The notes below the pieces were generated by a model. The model was not told the origin of the DNA and did not search any database. It saw only the letters and a list, made by a program, of their open reading frames with translations. Below are positions 27,418 to 38,000 of a DNA stretch of 47,986 nt, piece by piece. The DNA comes from Candidatus Cloacimonadota bacterium (GTDB lineage Bacteria; Cloacimonadota; Cloacimonadia; Cloacimonadales; GCA-2742885): contig PDOO01000002.1 in the NCBI GenBank assembly GCA_002742885.1, positions 1-47,986 on the forward strand. The letters run 5' to 3'. How positions within the stretch are numbered: the first letter of the stretch is position 1; every line of letters begins with the position of its first letter. Position numbers and translations under genes: made by a program.

Positions 27418-27689
27418 ATTTTATATCCTCATATTTTTTTAATTAACACCGGCAAACCGGATACAGACGGTAAAATGAAAATTATCCTTTACGTCAATAT
27501 CTTTGTCGGTCAGAGGCATTAATTAACGCTGATCGTAAAGTTATTTTTTAAATTAAATATTTTTTTATCTTTCCGCCTTTTATTTTAATTTACTGAAAAT
27601 TCCGACCCGTTGCCGATTATTACAAAAATCTTTACATTTTTACTTTAAATTTTGTTTTAACATTGATTATTTGATTTCAGGAGAATAAA

Positions 27690-28508
27690 ATGCAATACTT
27701 ATTGTTAGGCGTATTATCTTCAGTGCTTACCGGAGTATTATTAAAAATCTTTTCAACTCGAAAAGATTCTTCAATTTATGTAGTTTTTGCGGGAAATTAC
27801 GCCGCAGCTTCAGCGATAAGTTTTTTCAGCAGCGACATACCTCTCAGCCGAACTTTGCCTCTTGATTTGTTTATGGGAGTCATTCTGGGATTCTTCTTGC
27901 TGGGAAACTTCTTAATTTATCAAAAAAATATCAAATTAAACGGATTGTCCCTAAGCGTCGGAGTAATGAGAGCGTCAATGGTAATTCCCGTTTTGCTGTC
28001 CCTTTTTTTATTCGGAGAAAAAATAAAAATAATTAATTTTTCGGGAATTCTTCTTATTTTGATGTCATTTGCAATTCAGGGAAACATGAAAAATTTCAGA
28101 GAATCGGGATGGCTTATATTTTTATTTTTATGCTCGGGAATTACTGATTCTTTTTCAAAGGTTTATAATGTTTTCGGACAAAATACGGAAGCATTGTTCC
28201 TTTTTTATGCTTTCGGTTCGTCATTTTTAATAAATATCGCCTTAATTGTCATAAAAAAAGAAAAAGCGGCAATTCAAGATATTCTTTACGGATTCTTATT
28301 GGGCATACCGAATCAATTAACTTTCATGCTTTTTATAAAATCATTAAAAACTGTTCCGGCGGTTTTTGCTTATCCGGTTTTCTCGTCTCTTGTCGTAACA
28401 GGAAGTTTTGCGGTTGATTTGATTGTTTGGCGAGACAGTTTATCAAAGAAAAAAACAGCTGTTATCGGACTAATTATCGCCGGCGTTATTTTATTGAATA
28501 TAAGATAA
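27690..28508 (+). CDS. DMT-superfamily (EamA-like) transporter
   Basis: Predicted inner-membrane permease of 272 residues with ten hydrophobic helices in two five-helix halves. The second-half pattern AYPVFSSLVVTGSFAVDLIV followed by a final VIGLIIAGVILLNIR helix is typical of EamA/DMT drug-metabolite exporters. The substrate cannot be read from the sequence. It starts at ATG with CAGGAG seven bases upstream. It is the only plus-strand gene between 1762 and the right edge and converges on the response-regulator gene, with one base between the stop codons. Confidence 0.8.
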   Translation: MQYLLLGVLSSVLTGVLLKIFSTRKDSSIYVVFAGNYAAASAISFFSSDIPLSRTLPLDLFMGVILGFFLLGNFLIYQKNIKLNGLSLSVGVMRASMVIPVLLSLFLFGEKIKIINFSGILLILMSFAIQGNMKNFRESGWLIFLFLCSGITDSFSKVYNVFGQNTEALFLFYAFGSSFLINIALIVIKKEKAAIQDILYGFLLGIPNQLTFMLFIKSLKTVPAVFAYPVFSSLVVTGSFAVDLIVWRDSLSKKKTAVIGLIIAGVILLNIR

Positions 28509-28509
28509 A

Positions 28510-29865
28510 TTAATTATGTTCTATCCCGAGTTTTTTAATTTTAACGTGAATATTTTGTCTGGAAAATCCCGACACGGCAGCAGCTTCCGTAACGGAATTG
28601 CATTTTTTAAGCAGTCTTTTAAAGTAAATCAGCTCGAATTGATGTTTCGCCTGTTCGTAATTATCAGAAAATTCTATCGTGTTCATAACCTGACCGGTTT
28701 CAGACATATATTCCGGCAAATCTTCCGGATTAATTGTTTTATCGGAGCATAAAACGGCAGCATGTTCAATAACGTTTTGCAATTCCCGGACATTCCCTTC
28801 CCAAGTATGTTTTATCAGAACTTTCATGGCGGCGCGAGAAATTTTAAATTCGCTTAAAGAATTTTCTTTTTGAAATTCATTCAAAAAATGATAAGCCAGC
28901 AGAGGAATGTCTTCCGTTCTTTGTCTGAGAGGAGGAACCGTTATCTTGATAACGTTAAGTCGATAAAAAAGATCTTTTCTGAAATTACCTTTTTTAACCT
29001 CTTCTTCCAAATTTCTGTTAGTGGCAGCGATGATCCTGACATCAACGGGAATAAGTTTTTCGCTTCCTACTCTTCTTATTTTCTTTTCTTGTAAAACTCT
29101 CAGAAGTTTAACCTGAAAAGACGGCGCGGTTTCTCCTATTTCATCCAAAAACAAAGTACTTTTGTGAGCAGTTTCAAAATATCCCCGAGAATCTTTAACG
29201 GCTCCCGTAAATGAACCTTTTTCATGCCCGAAAAGCAAACTTTCCAATAAATTTTCAGCTACCGCTCCGCAATTAACGGCAATAAATTCCCTGTTTGATC
29301 TCGAACTTTCTTCATGGATAAGCCGAGCAATCATTTCTTTTCCGGTTCCGGTTTCTCCGTTTACCAAAACCGTTGTATTGAGAGGAGCAACTTTAGAAAT
29401 AACATTCAAAACCTTATTTACGGATCGGCAATTTCCGATGAACTCTTTTTTGCTTTTTTGTTTTAAAAGCTGTTGTTTTAATTCTTTATTTTCTTTTTTG
29501 AGATATTGAGACGCCAAAGCTTTTTCGGTCATGACGGTTAAAATATCAAGATTCACTATGGGTTTCTCAATAAAATCAAAAGCTCCGGCATGCATAGCCT
29601 GAACAGCCATTTTCACGGTTGCCTTGCCGCTCATTACCAAGATTGGACAATCCTCCGCAATTTTCTGCAAATCTTTGATAAATTTCAGATCTTCGGCTCC
29701 CGGCATTACCAAATCGCTTATAATGCAACTTATTTCATTTTTTCGGAGAATATCGAAAGCATCCCCAAGTCTGTCGGCGGTAAAGACATTATAAGTTTTA
29801 CATAATTTTCTTTTACATATTTCAAGTGTTTGAATTTCGTCATCTATCAATAAAATATTTTTCAT
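28510..29865 (-). CDS. Sigma-54-dependent response regulator, NtrC family
   Basis: A transcription activator of 451 residues. The receiver domain (1-120) has the acidic pair DD at 8-9 and the phospho-acceptor D51 in IISDLVMPG. The AAA+ domain (about 140-375) has Walker A GETGTGKE, the sigma-54 contact loop GSFTGA, Walker B LFLDEIGE and the arginine-rich RIIAATNRNLEEEV segment. A Fis-type helix-turn-helix ends the protein (VTEAAAVSGFSRQNIHVKIK). It is the last gene of the ten-gene run, 8 bases after the barrel gene. The histidine kinase domain of the 1865-residue protein four genes upstream is its most likely partner. Confidence 0.95.
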   Translation of the reverse strand: MKNILLIDDEIQTLEICKRKLCKTYNVFTADRLGDAFDILRKNEISCIISDLVMPGAEDLKFIKDLQKIAEDCPILVMSGKATVKMAVQAMHAGAFDFIEKPIVNLDILTVMTEKALASQYLKKENKELKQQLLKQKSKKEFIGNCRSVNKVLNVISKVAPLNTTVLVNGETGTGKEMIARLIHEESSRSNREFIAVNCGAVAENLLESLLFGHEKGSFTGAVKDSRGYFETAHKSTLFLDEIGETAPSFQVKLLRVLQEKKIRRVGSEKLIPVDVRIIAATNRNLEEEVKKGNFRKDLFYRLNVIKITVPPLRQRTEDIPLLAYHFLNEFQKENSLSEFKISRAAMKVLIKHTWEGNVRELQNVIEHAAVLCSDKTINPEDLPEYMSETGQVMNTIEFSDNYEQAKHQFELIYFKRLLKKCNSVTEAAAVSGFSRQNIHVKIKKLGIEHN

Positions 29866-29873
29866 AACATCCT

Positions 29874-31355
29874 TTAAAAATAATATTTAACGCCTAATGA
29901 AAGCTCAAGTTCAGATTCGGGAGCATATAAATAATCCTTATAATCATCGTTTAAAATATTATCGGCTTTCAAATAAAATCCCAAATCGGGGCGATACTGC
30001 AAATTAATCAGAGCATTTGAACGAAATATCGAATCCGCATTGTTTCCGAGATGATCTTTGCGTCCGTCTTCAAAAACAAATTCAAGAGATGAAGTTATTG
30101 AAGAATAAGACCATTTTAATGCTGTTTTTGCCGTAATTTCAGAATAATAAGAAAGTTCTTTTCCGTCTTTGTCTCGCAAATAAGAGTAAATAAATTCTCC
30201 GTAAATTCCTGTATTTTTATAAGCAAAATTGCAGTTCAAAGAAATACGATGTTCCCAAGAATCACGGGTTTTAACAGAAAAAAGAGGACTTGCCGAATCA
30301 GAATAAGATGCCTCAGAATAATATACAGGCAAATGGTAACGGAATCTGAAAGCGTATTCAAATCTTAAAGGCAAAAAAGTAAAAATGTTAACGGCTGTTC
30401 CGAGGTTAAGAGGCGTTTTTTCTCCGTTAAAATCTTCTCCCGGTTTAAGATAAGGATTTGTTTCGTAATAATAAATCGCTCTCCTGACGGTTCCGTAAGG
30501 TTTATTAAAAATTTCCAATTGAATTTTTTTGTTTATTTCTTTTAAAAAAGAGAAAGGAAGCGAGGCATATAAATGACTGTCGTCTCCCGCCAGCCAAATT
30601 CCGTAATTTTTGAAAAATATTTCGGATTCCCGATTAATTCGCAGAGCGGTAACCTCACCGGAGGCTTTTCCGGTTAAATAATTTGTTTTTATTTCAGCTT
30701 CCGAAGAAAAATCCTCCAAACATATTTTGGAAACAGATGAAAATTCCAGACGGAAAAACGAATCTTTATTTATAAAATCCTCTTCTTCGATATCGACTCC
30801 CAAACGAAAATCCTGTTTGCAAAAAGTAAAATAATCTCCTTTGAAAATATCTGAAAAAGATAAATCTGCGTAAGCTCCGAAGGCATTTGATTTAAGCAAG
30901 ACATCTTTATTCTCAAATTTATAAAACCAAGCTCCGAGACCAGAGACATAATTGTCTGATCCCGGATGCCAGCGAAAATATCCGTTACTGAATTTTCCTG
31001 AAGAATCAAGTTTTCTGCTTTTCAAACCGGCTGAAAAAGCCAAAAGTTTTTCGGAGGCGTAATAAGAAGCAATTTTCAGGGAAGCTCCGGGCAAATAACT
31101 GAAATCGCCCCAAACAGCCCAATTAAGCTGAGAGTAATGTTCAACGACATCTTCAATCGTTACTGAAGGAAGATATAAGTATCTGAATTTTTTATCGAAC
31201 TCCGTGTTCCAATAATCTTTCATAACTGTTTCAAATTTGACGGAATCCGCAACATCGACGCTTTCTCCCGTAATGACAACTTCCGGAATTTCTATGGCTG
31301 ATTCTGCAAAAATCAAACCGGGAATAAGAGCCAAAACAATAATTAAATATTTCAT
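29874..31355 (-). CDS. Outer-membrane beta-barrel protein with TonB-box-like N-terminus
   Basis: An exported 493-residue protein. A Sec signal peptide (MKYLIIVLALIPGLIFAES) is followed by EIPEVVITGE, a motif seen at the N-terminus of TonB-dependent proteins in FCB bacteria. No plug domain follows. From residue about 95 the sequence is alternating aromatic/hydrophobic beta-strands, and it ends GVKYYF with the C-terminal Phe of outer-membrane barrels. Its size is like that of the alginate exporter AlgE, but no direct similarity can be claimed. The start ATG is one base after the TPR gene stop codon, with GGAG inside that gene. Likely role: outer-membrane pore or sensor, paired with the TPR protein. 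Confidence 0.75.
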   Translation of the reverse strand: MKYLIIVLALIPGLIFAESAIEIPEVVITGESVDVADSVKFETVMKDYWNTEFDKKFRYLYLPSVTIEDVVEHYSQLNWAVWGDFSYLPGASLKIASYYASEKLLAFSAGLKSRKLDSSGKFSNGYFRWHPGSDNYVSGLGAWFYKFENKDVLLKSNAFGAYADLSFSDIFKGDYFTFCKQDFRLGVDIEEEDFINKDSFFRLEFSSVSKICLEDFSSEAEIKTNYLTGKASGEVTALRINRESEIFFKNYGIWLAGDDSHLYASLPFSFLKEINKKIQLEIFNKPYGTVRRAIYYYETNPYLKPGEDFNGEKTPLNLGTAVNIFTFLPLRFEYAFRFRYHLPVYYSEASYSDSASPLFSVKTRDSWEHRISLNCNFAYKNTGIYGEFIYSYLRDKDGKELSYYSEITAKTALKWSYSSITSSLEFVFEDGRKDHLGNNADSIFRSNALINLQYRPDLGFYLKADNILNDDYKDYLYAPESELELSLGVKYYF

Positions 31356-31356
31356 T

Positions 31357-34260
31357 TTATTCTCCGTCTTCCGAATTTCCGTTTAACTCGTCTTCGGTAA
31401 AATATTTTTTTAACTCAGTTTTTTGTTTTTCGTTTAAATCGCGTTTTATCATATCGTAAATAAGCAAAGCTTTGTCTTTTTTTTCTGTTTTAAGATAGCA
31501 AAGAACAGCAGTAAATTCGCTTTCGGTTTTAATCTCGTTCAAATCGGGATAAACGTAACGCACCCTGAGAAGCTCCGGAACGGCAAGAGAATATTTGCCG
31601 GAAAGATATAAATTCAAACCCTTGTAATACTGAGCTTCGGCTTTTATTTCTCTTTGTTCCGACCTGAGAAGTTCTCCGATAATTTTTTCGGCTTCCGTAT
31701 TTTTGCCGTTTTTTAAAAGGTATTTTATTTTACTGAGTTCGGCGACTTCTCGGTATTCGGAGGAAAGTAATTTAAATTTTGCATCGAATATTTTTTCGAA
31801 TCCCGGAGACCCTGATTCCGCCGTAAACTTCAAAGCCGTTAAAATCAAATCCTGATCTTCCGAAACTTCAACATTTTTCATCAAAAGATTTATTGCTTTG
31901 ACGGTATCTTTTTGAGCAGTGTAAATTTTTATTAATTTTACCAAAATTTTTGGATCAGGATTTTGTTTATACCAACTTTTTAAAATTTTTTCGGCATCCT
32001 CAAAACGGTTTAAGTTATAATATGCCGAGGAAATAAAATCTTTAACAGAAATCATCTGTTCGTTTGTTAAAGAATAATTTTCGATTTCTTTTCCGACTTT
32101 TAAAATATCCGTCCAGAAGCCGTTTTTGTAATCAAAATCAAGAATTTTAAACAAAACAGCCTTTCTGTAATCGTCATCTTCGGAATTATCTCTCAAAACT
32201 CTTAAAGTATCGGAAAGATTAATTCCGGAAATCATGCCGGATGACCATTCAAGACCGTTTAAGGCATTGTTGAGAACATTAAGATCAACTCCGGGACGAG
32301 CAGGTTTACGATAATATTTGAATGCTTTACGGTAATCTCCGAGATTATAATAACAGTCTGCAATACTGAGGTTTACGGCATCATATTCTTTTTCTGCTTC
32401 CGGAGTTTCGGCGTATTCGGAATATAAATCCGCCGCAGCAAGATAATCTTCGGCGCTGAAAGACGCTTGAGCTGCAAGTTTCAAATAAGAACTTTCGTTA
32501 TTTCCTGATTTTGCCAACTCAATGTAAATTTCGGAAGCTCTTTCAAATTTTCCGGATTTGTAACAAGTCCATGCCAAACGATTTTTTACTTCGTTAAGCT
32601 GAGCTTCCGTTTCGGCTTCTTTGAGCGCGTCTTCATAACGTAAAACGGCTTTTTCATAATTTTTCTTATTATAAAAAATATTTCCGGCAATCATCAATTT
32701 ATCGAAAACAAATTCCGGAGTTTCGGGCAAAAGTTTCAAAGCTTCCGAAGCTGCCTCGTAATTTCCCAGAGCAGAGTTTAAAGAAGCAATTCTTTTTCTG
32801 ATCAACCCTTTATCCGATTTTCCTTTTACGGCTTTTTCATAGCACCTCAAAGCCTTTTCAGGCAAGTTTCTCATTCTGTAAACTTCTCCGAGATAAAAAT
32901 AAGCCAAAGCGTTTTTTTCGGAATCCGGACAAGTTTCGACATAATCGTTAAGTTTCGCTCCGGCAACAACAAAATCTTTTTTCAGATAGTAAAATAACGC
33001 AATTTTAAATTTTGCTTCATCAGAAAATTCTCCGTCGGGAAACAGAGATAGATAAAGATCAAACTGTTTTTTCGCCTCATCGTAAGATTCTTTTCCGAAA
33101 AGAATTTCTCCCGAAAGATAAGTCGCTTTTTCTTTGTACTCTTTTTTCAAATCGTAATTTAACGCTTCTTTGACATAAAATGCCGCCGAGTCAGGTTTTC
33201 CGATCTCAAAATAATTAAATCCCAATAAACAAAAAGCGGTTCCTTTATAATTATCATTTTCGTTAATCTCGATAAATTCGGATAATCTCTTGTTTGCTTC
33301 TTCTTTTTCGGTAAGAGAAATAATGTTAATCAGATGAAAAAAACTTTCCGCGCTTATGTCTTCATCTTTGCTTTCATGCTCCAATCGAGAAAAAACTTCT
33401 GCCGCTTTTTCTGTTTCGTCTTTTTCCAAATACGACAAAGCGGCTATATAAGAAACTTCGTCCGACGGATTCTTTGATTTTTCAAATAAATCTATACACA
33501 TGTCGATTCGATTCAGTTTAAAGTTTGCTTTTGAAATTAAAGTCAAATATTGATTGTAATATTGAGAAGAAGGGGTAACCGTTACCGGCAGATTTTCCGT
33601 CATTTTTTCATACATTTTGTTTTTATGCATATAATTGAGGTAAAGAACAATCGCTTTTGCCTGAAATTCATAATAAAAATTTTTCAATTTCATATATTCG
33701 ATTAAATTTTTTGCCTCTTCTTCATTTCCCGAATTAAGATTAACGGATATTAAACCCAAATTTATTTCCGCATTATCTTTCTTTGATTTAGCCAAAGTAA
33801 AATCATCATAGGCAGTGTTGTATTTTTTCTTGTAAAGATTGATTTTTCCGGAAAAATATACTGCTTTCCAAAATTCCGGGTGAAGAGGATAACGAGATCG
33901 GAATTTTCTCGCATCTTCCAAAGCAGCATCATAATTTTCAAGCTGATAAGCAGTTTCAATCTTACAAAGAAGATACTCGGGAGCAAAAGAAGATTCCGAC
34001 ATGTTTTTTTCATCGCTTTCCAATATTTTAGAAGCTTTCTTAAATTTATTTTCTTTCAAATAAACGGCAGCAAGCATAAATTTCATGGAGACCGACTGTT
34101 CGCTTTCAGGATAATTTTTAATAAAATCTTCCAATTCGCGTTCGACAATATCATACATGCCGTCTTTGTATAATCCGTTTATAAATTGAATATCCTCTCT
34201 TTCTCCCGCCTGCAATAACATCGCCAAAACGGTTAACGCCGTCAAAATTATTTTTTTCAT
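31357..34260 (-). CDS. Exported TPR-repeat protein
   Basis: A 967-residue protein with a Sec signal peptide (MKKIILTALTVLAMLLQAG); no lipobox cysteine follows, so it is probably a soluble periplasmic protein. The remainder is a solenoid of many tetratricopeptide repeats, with unit patterns such as ALAYFYLGEVYRMRNLPEKA and AAEVFSRLEH. TPR scaffolds of this size accompany outer-membrane barrels in polysaccharide exporters (AlgK, PgaA, BcsC) and in several FCB envelope systems. Its start is one base after the upstream stop and its end one base before the barrel gene, so strong translational coupling is likely. The cargo is unknown. Confidence 0.85.
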   Translation of the reverse strand: MKKIILTALTVLAMLLQAGEREDIQFINGLYKDGMYDIVERELEDFIKNYPESEQSVSMKFMLAAVYLKENKFKKASKILESDEKNMSESSFAPEYLLCKIETAYQLENYDAALEDARKFRSRYPLHPEFWKAVYFSGKINLYKKKYNTAYDDFTLAKSKKDNAEINLGLISVNLNSGNEEEAKNLIEYMKLKNFYYEFQAKAIVLYLNYMHKNKMYEKMTENLPVTVTPSSQYYNQYLTLISKANFKLNRIDMCIDLFEKSKNPSDEVSYIAALSYLEKDETEKAAEVFSRLEHESKDEDISAESFFHLINIISLTEKEEANKRLSEFIEINENDNYKGTAFCLLGFNYFEIGKPDSAAFYVKEALNYDLKKEYKEKATYLSGEILFGKESYDEAKKQFDLYLSLFPDGEFSDEAKFKIALFYYLKKDFVVAGAKLNDYVETCPDSEKNALAYFYLGEVYRMRNLPEKALRCYEKAVKGKSDKGLIRKRIASLNSALGNYEAASEALKLLPETPEFVFDKLMIAGNIFYNKKNYEKAVLRYEDALKEAETEAQLNEVKNRLAWTCYKSGKFERASEIYIELAKSGNNESSYLKLAAQASFSAEDYLAAADLYSEYAETPEAEKEYDAVNLSIADCYYNLGDYRKAFKYYRKPARPGVDLNVLNNALNGLEWSSGMISGINLSDTLRVLRDNSEDDDYRKAVLFKILDFDYKNGFWTDILKVGKEIENYSLTNEQMISVKDFISSAYYNLNRFEDAEKILKSWYKQNPDPKILVKLIKIYTAQKDTVKAINLLMKNVEVSEDQDLILTALKFTAESGSPGFEKIFDAKFKLLSSEYREVAELSKIKYLLKNGKNTEAEKIIGELLRSEQREIKAEAQYYKGLNLYLSGKYSLAVPELLRVRYVYPDLNEIKTESEFTAVLCYLKTEKKDKALLIYDMIKRDLNEKQKTELKKYFTEDELNGNSEDGE

Positions 34261-34261
34261 T

Positions 34262-35059
34262 TTACCTCAATTTCGTTAAAATTTCATTTAAACATTTTTC
34301 GTTGTTTTCTTTAAATTTTTTATAAATATCCGTTAAATAAATCGTTTTAATTCTAAAATATTTCAGAATTTTTTCAAATTCAGGATCATCCGTAAAACAT
34401 AAATCGCACATACTCGCAAAAATTATTTTATCAGTTAAAGATTTTGCTTTTATTTTACGAGAAGAACCGGTATTTCCGGCATCGGCGCAATTCATAAAAT
34501 AAAGATTGGCGTAAAATTTTTCAGTCAAAGCGCCAAAAAACTTTCTTTTGCTCGGCGTAAGCCAAAAGTTTCCGTGCGACACAGTCAAATGAGGATGCGA
34601 ATTTGCAAACATTCCGGAAACATATTGATTTTTTTTTATTTCAAACTCCGTCTCTGATTTTTTATAATTAACTTTCCAAAAACGATAAAAACTTTCAATC
34701 GGTTTATCGGGAATTGAATCATTAATGTAAAAGTTAGTATTTTTCCCGTTTCCGAAAACAATATTGCCGGGATTTTCGCTTATAAATTTTTTTGCCGATT
34801 TATCCTGATCTAAAGCAAAAATAATCTCATTTTCGTACTTTGCAATATGTTTTCCGTACGGTTTTATTTCCAATCCGTCATGACCTTTAAAAAAACCGAA
34901 TAATTCCGTTTGTTCATAAGGTATAAAGAAAATAACTTGTTTGAAAATTTCGGTTAATCCGATTATATCTTCTATCAGTTCAATATTTTTTAAAACTTTT
35001 TTCCCGCCTGTAACCAGCAAAAATCCGGGATTATTCAGAATTTTTCCGAAATTAATCAT
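34262..35059 (-). CDS. Hypothetical protein of the envelope/signalling run
   Basis: A 265-residue protein I do not recognise. There is no signal peptide or membrane helix. The alternation of short hydrophobic strands (GFLLVTGG, VIFFIPY, NEIIFALD) with helices suggests a Rossmann-like fold, and a weak likeness to GT-B glycosyltransferases (heptosyltransferase type) is possible but unproven. Two motifs stand out: HPHLTVSHGNFWLTPSKRKF and MCDLCF. I chose the ATG at 35057-35059, which overlaps the kinase stop by eight bases and has GGAG four bases upstream. The longer frame would overlap the kinase by 53 bases. Confidence 0.7.
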   Translation of the reverse strand: MINFGKILNNPGFLLVTGGKKVLKNIELIEDIIGLTEIFKQVIFFIPYEQTELFGFFKGHDGLEIKPYGKHIAKYENEIIFALDQDKSAKKFISENPGNIVFGNGKNTNFYINDSIPDKPIESFYRFWKVNYKKSETEFEIKKNQYVSGMFANSHPHLTVSHGNFWLTPSKRKFFGALTEKFYANLYFMNCADAGNTGSSRKIKAKSLTDKIIFASMCDLCFTDDPEFEKILKYFRIKTIYLTDIYKKFKENNEKCLNEILTKLR

Positions 35060-38000
35060 ACTGCTCCGAAGAATCCTTGTTCTCTCTGACCGGAATTGCC
35101 GCAAAAACAGATGTTCCTTCTCCTTTTTCGGAGCGTATCCACATTTTTCCGTAATGCAATTCCGCTATTCTTTTAGAAACCGAAAGTCCTATCCCCAAAC
35201 CGTTTGACTTGTATTCAACAATACCTGATTTATGAGAATAAATATCCGTTACTTCAAAATATTCATCCCAAACATTATCCAAGTAACATTTTTCAATTCC
35301 CGTTCCGTTGTCTTGAACATATATAACGACACTGTCCGAGTCATTTACTTTTTCGGCAGGAAAAGCTGATTTTCTCACGCCTACCGTTATAATTCCGTAA
35401 TCTCTGGAAAAACGAATAGCGTTTAAAACCAGATTATAAATCATCAAATAAAAAGCTTCCCAATTGATATTCAATTCCGGAATATCATTTTCCGATTCAA
35501 GTTTAATTTTCATCTTGCGCTTAGCGGAAATAATCATTCCTTCATCAACAATACTTTCCATAATATCTCTGATATCCATTGGGGCTAAATGCAAAGAATC
35601 AATTAACTTATATTTATTCATATTCATAATGTCCCGGGTTGAAGAAATAAGACGTTTAACTCCAGAAGTTATTTCATTAAATATTTTGTTTCGTTCGTTT
35701 TCGTCTGAAAAACGTTTTTTGTAAGCTCGGCTTATATTTCCCTGAAGATTTACAAGCGGAGTATTAAGTTCATGAGCGACAATTTTTGCAAAATCCGTCT
35801 TAATTTTATCAAAAGAGCGAAGTTGTTTGTTTCCTTTAGAGAGGGAATCATACTGCAAAGCGTTTTTTATGGCAATAGAGGTTTGTTCCAAAAGCATATC
35901 CATAAATGTCTGATTAATTTCGACTTTTCTTATTACAGGAGATTTATCCGATAACATTCCCATAAAATTTTTAGATTCTTTTACTTCTGCAAGAAGATTA
36001 TCAAGGTAAAGAATGCCGTAAATATCATCGTACACTTTAAGAGGAGCGCAATAGACCGTCTCAGAAGAGTCTGAGCCGTTAAAATCAGAGGATCTTCTTT
36101 CCTCAACATCATTTTCCGAGTGATAAGTTTTGCCGTATTCTTGAACTTCTCCGATAATATCTTTATCCAAATCGGTGTAACCGGTTATATTATTTCCTTT
36201 GTAATCAACCGATACTTTTATATCGTTATCGTATCTTCCGGTTCTTATGAAAAAACCTCGTTTCAAACGGGTAAATTCCAAAGCATAAGACACAAGCTGA
36301 TTTTCAAGAACATCAATATCAACGGTTGAAAATAAATTTCTGCTTACTTTCATCAATTGATCCATGAGAGAAACACTTTTTTGCAAGGAAGAAAATTTAT
36401 TGATTCTGATAAAAAGAGCGCTCAAGTGCAATCTCATATTTTCAATAATCATAAGCTCGGTTTCGCTGTAATCCAATTCGAGAGAATCTGCAAGCACAAG
36501 ACAACCGAAGTAATTTTTCTTTATTCTCAAAGGGATAAACAGTTTATTTATTTTTCCGGATTTTCGATTAATAACGACATTATTTTCCAGAGATTTCTTT
36601 GCATTGGCATAAAAATCATCGTCTCTTATCTTGAAATCAGTGTCATTGCTGCATAAGAAAGAATTGTGTCTTTTATCGAAATCATCTTCCTGAACAACCG
36701 TAAAAGATTCGGGAGCCAAATATTTATGCACGGTTCTTTTTAAGAAAAATTTAATCCTTTCGGCATCGATTAATTTAAGAAGATCGTACATTTCCTCCTG
36801 CCATGACTCACGGTCGAATATTTTGCGGTCGGCTATAAATACAGAATTAAGCTCGCTTGCCGAAGTAATATTGTTAATTTTCATTTTGATATATTTCTTT
36901 TTGAATTTTTGCGGAATTCCTTCGCAGGCATTATGAACGGATTCGACATACTTATTAAAATATTTTTCAGCCGATTTTTTATTTCCGGCAAAGTAATAAA
37001 TTTGAGTAATAATCTCGTAATATTTCACCTCGAGAATAAATAATTTATTTTCCTTTATCTTATCTTCGAGAGAAATTATTTCACGCAAAATTTGACGAAC
37101 GGGAATTTCCGGCAATTGAAGTCTGTATTCTGTTTCCAATAAAGACAAAACTATGCTCCAATAAGAGAAATTGCCGTATTCGGCAATACTTACGGCTTTT
37201 GCAAGCATATTTTTAATTTCGTCTAATTCACCGAGATTAAGATAACATCTGATTATCTGTATCATCAAAATACATTGAGCGTACCGACTTTGTATTTGCT
37301 CAGCTGATTTTAAAGCCCTGTAAAAAAAGTTCAGAGCTTCCCGGTGATCTCCTTCCAGGCAACATTCCAGACCTCTCATTTGATAACCAAAATCTTCTTC
37401 GTGAAGCTTAATGAAGTCTATATCGGGATTAGCGTATAAAATATCTTTTATTTCATCCGTATTTCCGGTATTGACCAATAAATAAAAATAAGCTTTTATC
37501 GCCGGATCAAATTTTTTTATTTCTCTTTTCATGAGTTCCGGATACTCTTTTTCCAAATAAGAATACAGGTTGCCCCAGTTTTTTATTTTGCTTTTTGCCA
37601 AAGCAAAATTGCTGTATATACCGTCCATAAATTCTTTCGAACCTATTGACGACAAAATATTCTGAGACTCGGAAAGAAATTCTTCCGCTTTAAAAAACTT
37701 ACCCTGTTTAATGTAAGCTTCCGCAAAATTAAGCAACGCCAAAGCCTGTCCCGGTTTCTGTCCCAATTCTCGATTTAAATCGCAAGCTCTTTGAAAATAT
37801 TCTAATGAAGAATCGGTATTTCCCTCACGCAAAGCCATGTCTCCCAAGTTATTATAGATAACTCCGAGACTTTTCTTAAAATTAATTTTTTCCCATAAAA
37901 TTCTGGTTTGTTTATAATATTTTCTGGCATCTTCATAGTTTTTCAATTCGCCGTGAACGAAAGCCAAGTTATTGTAAAGACTTCCCATGCGTTGACTGAA

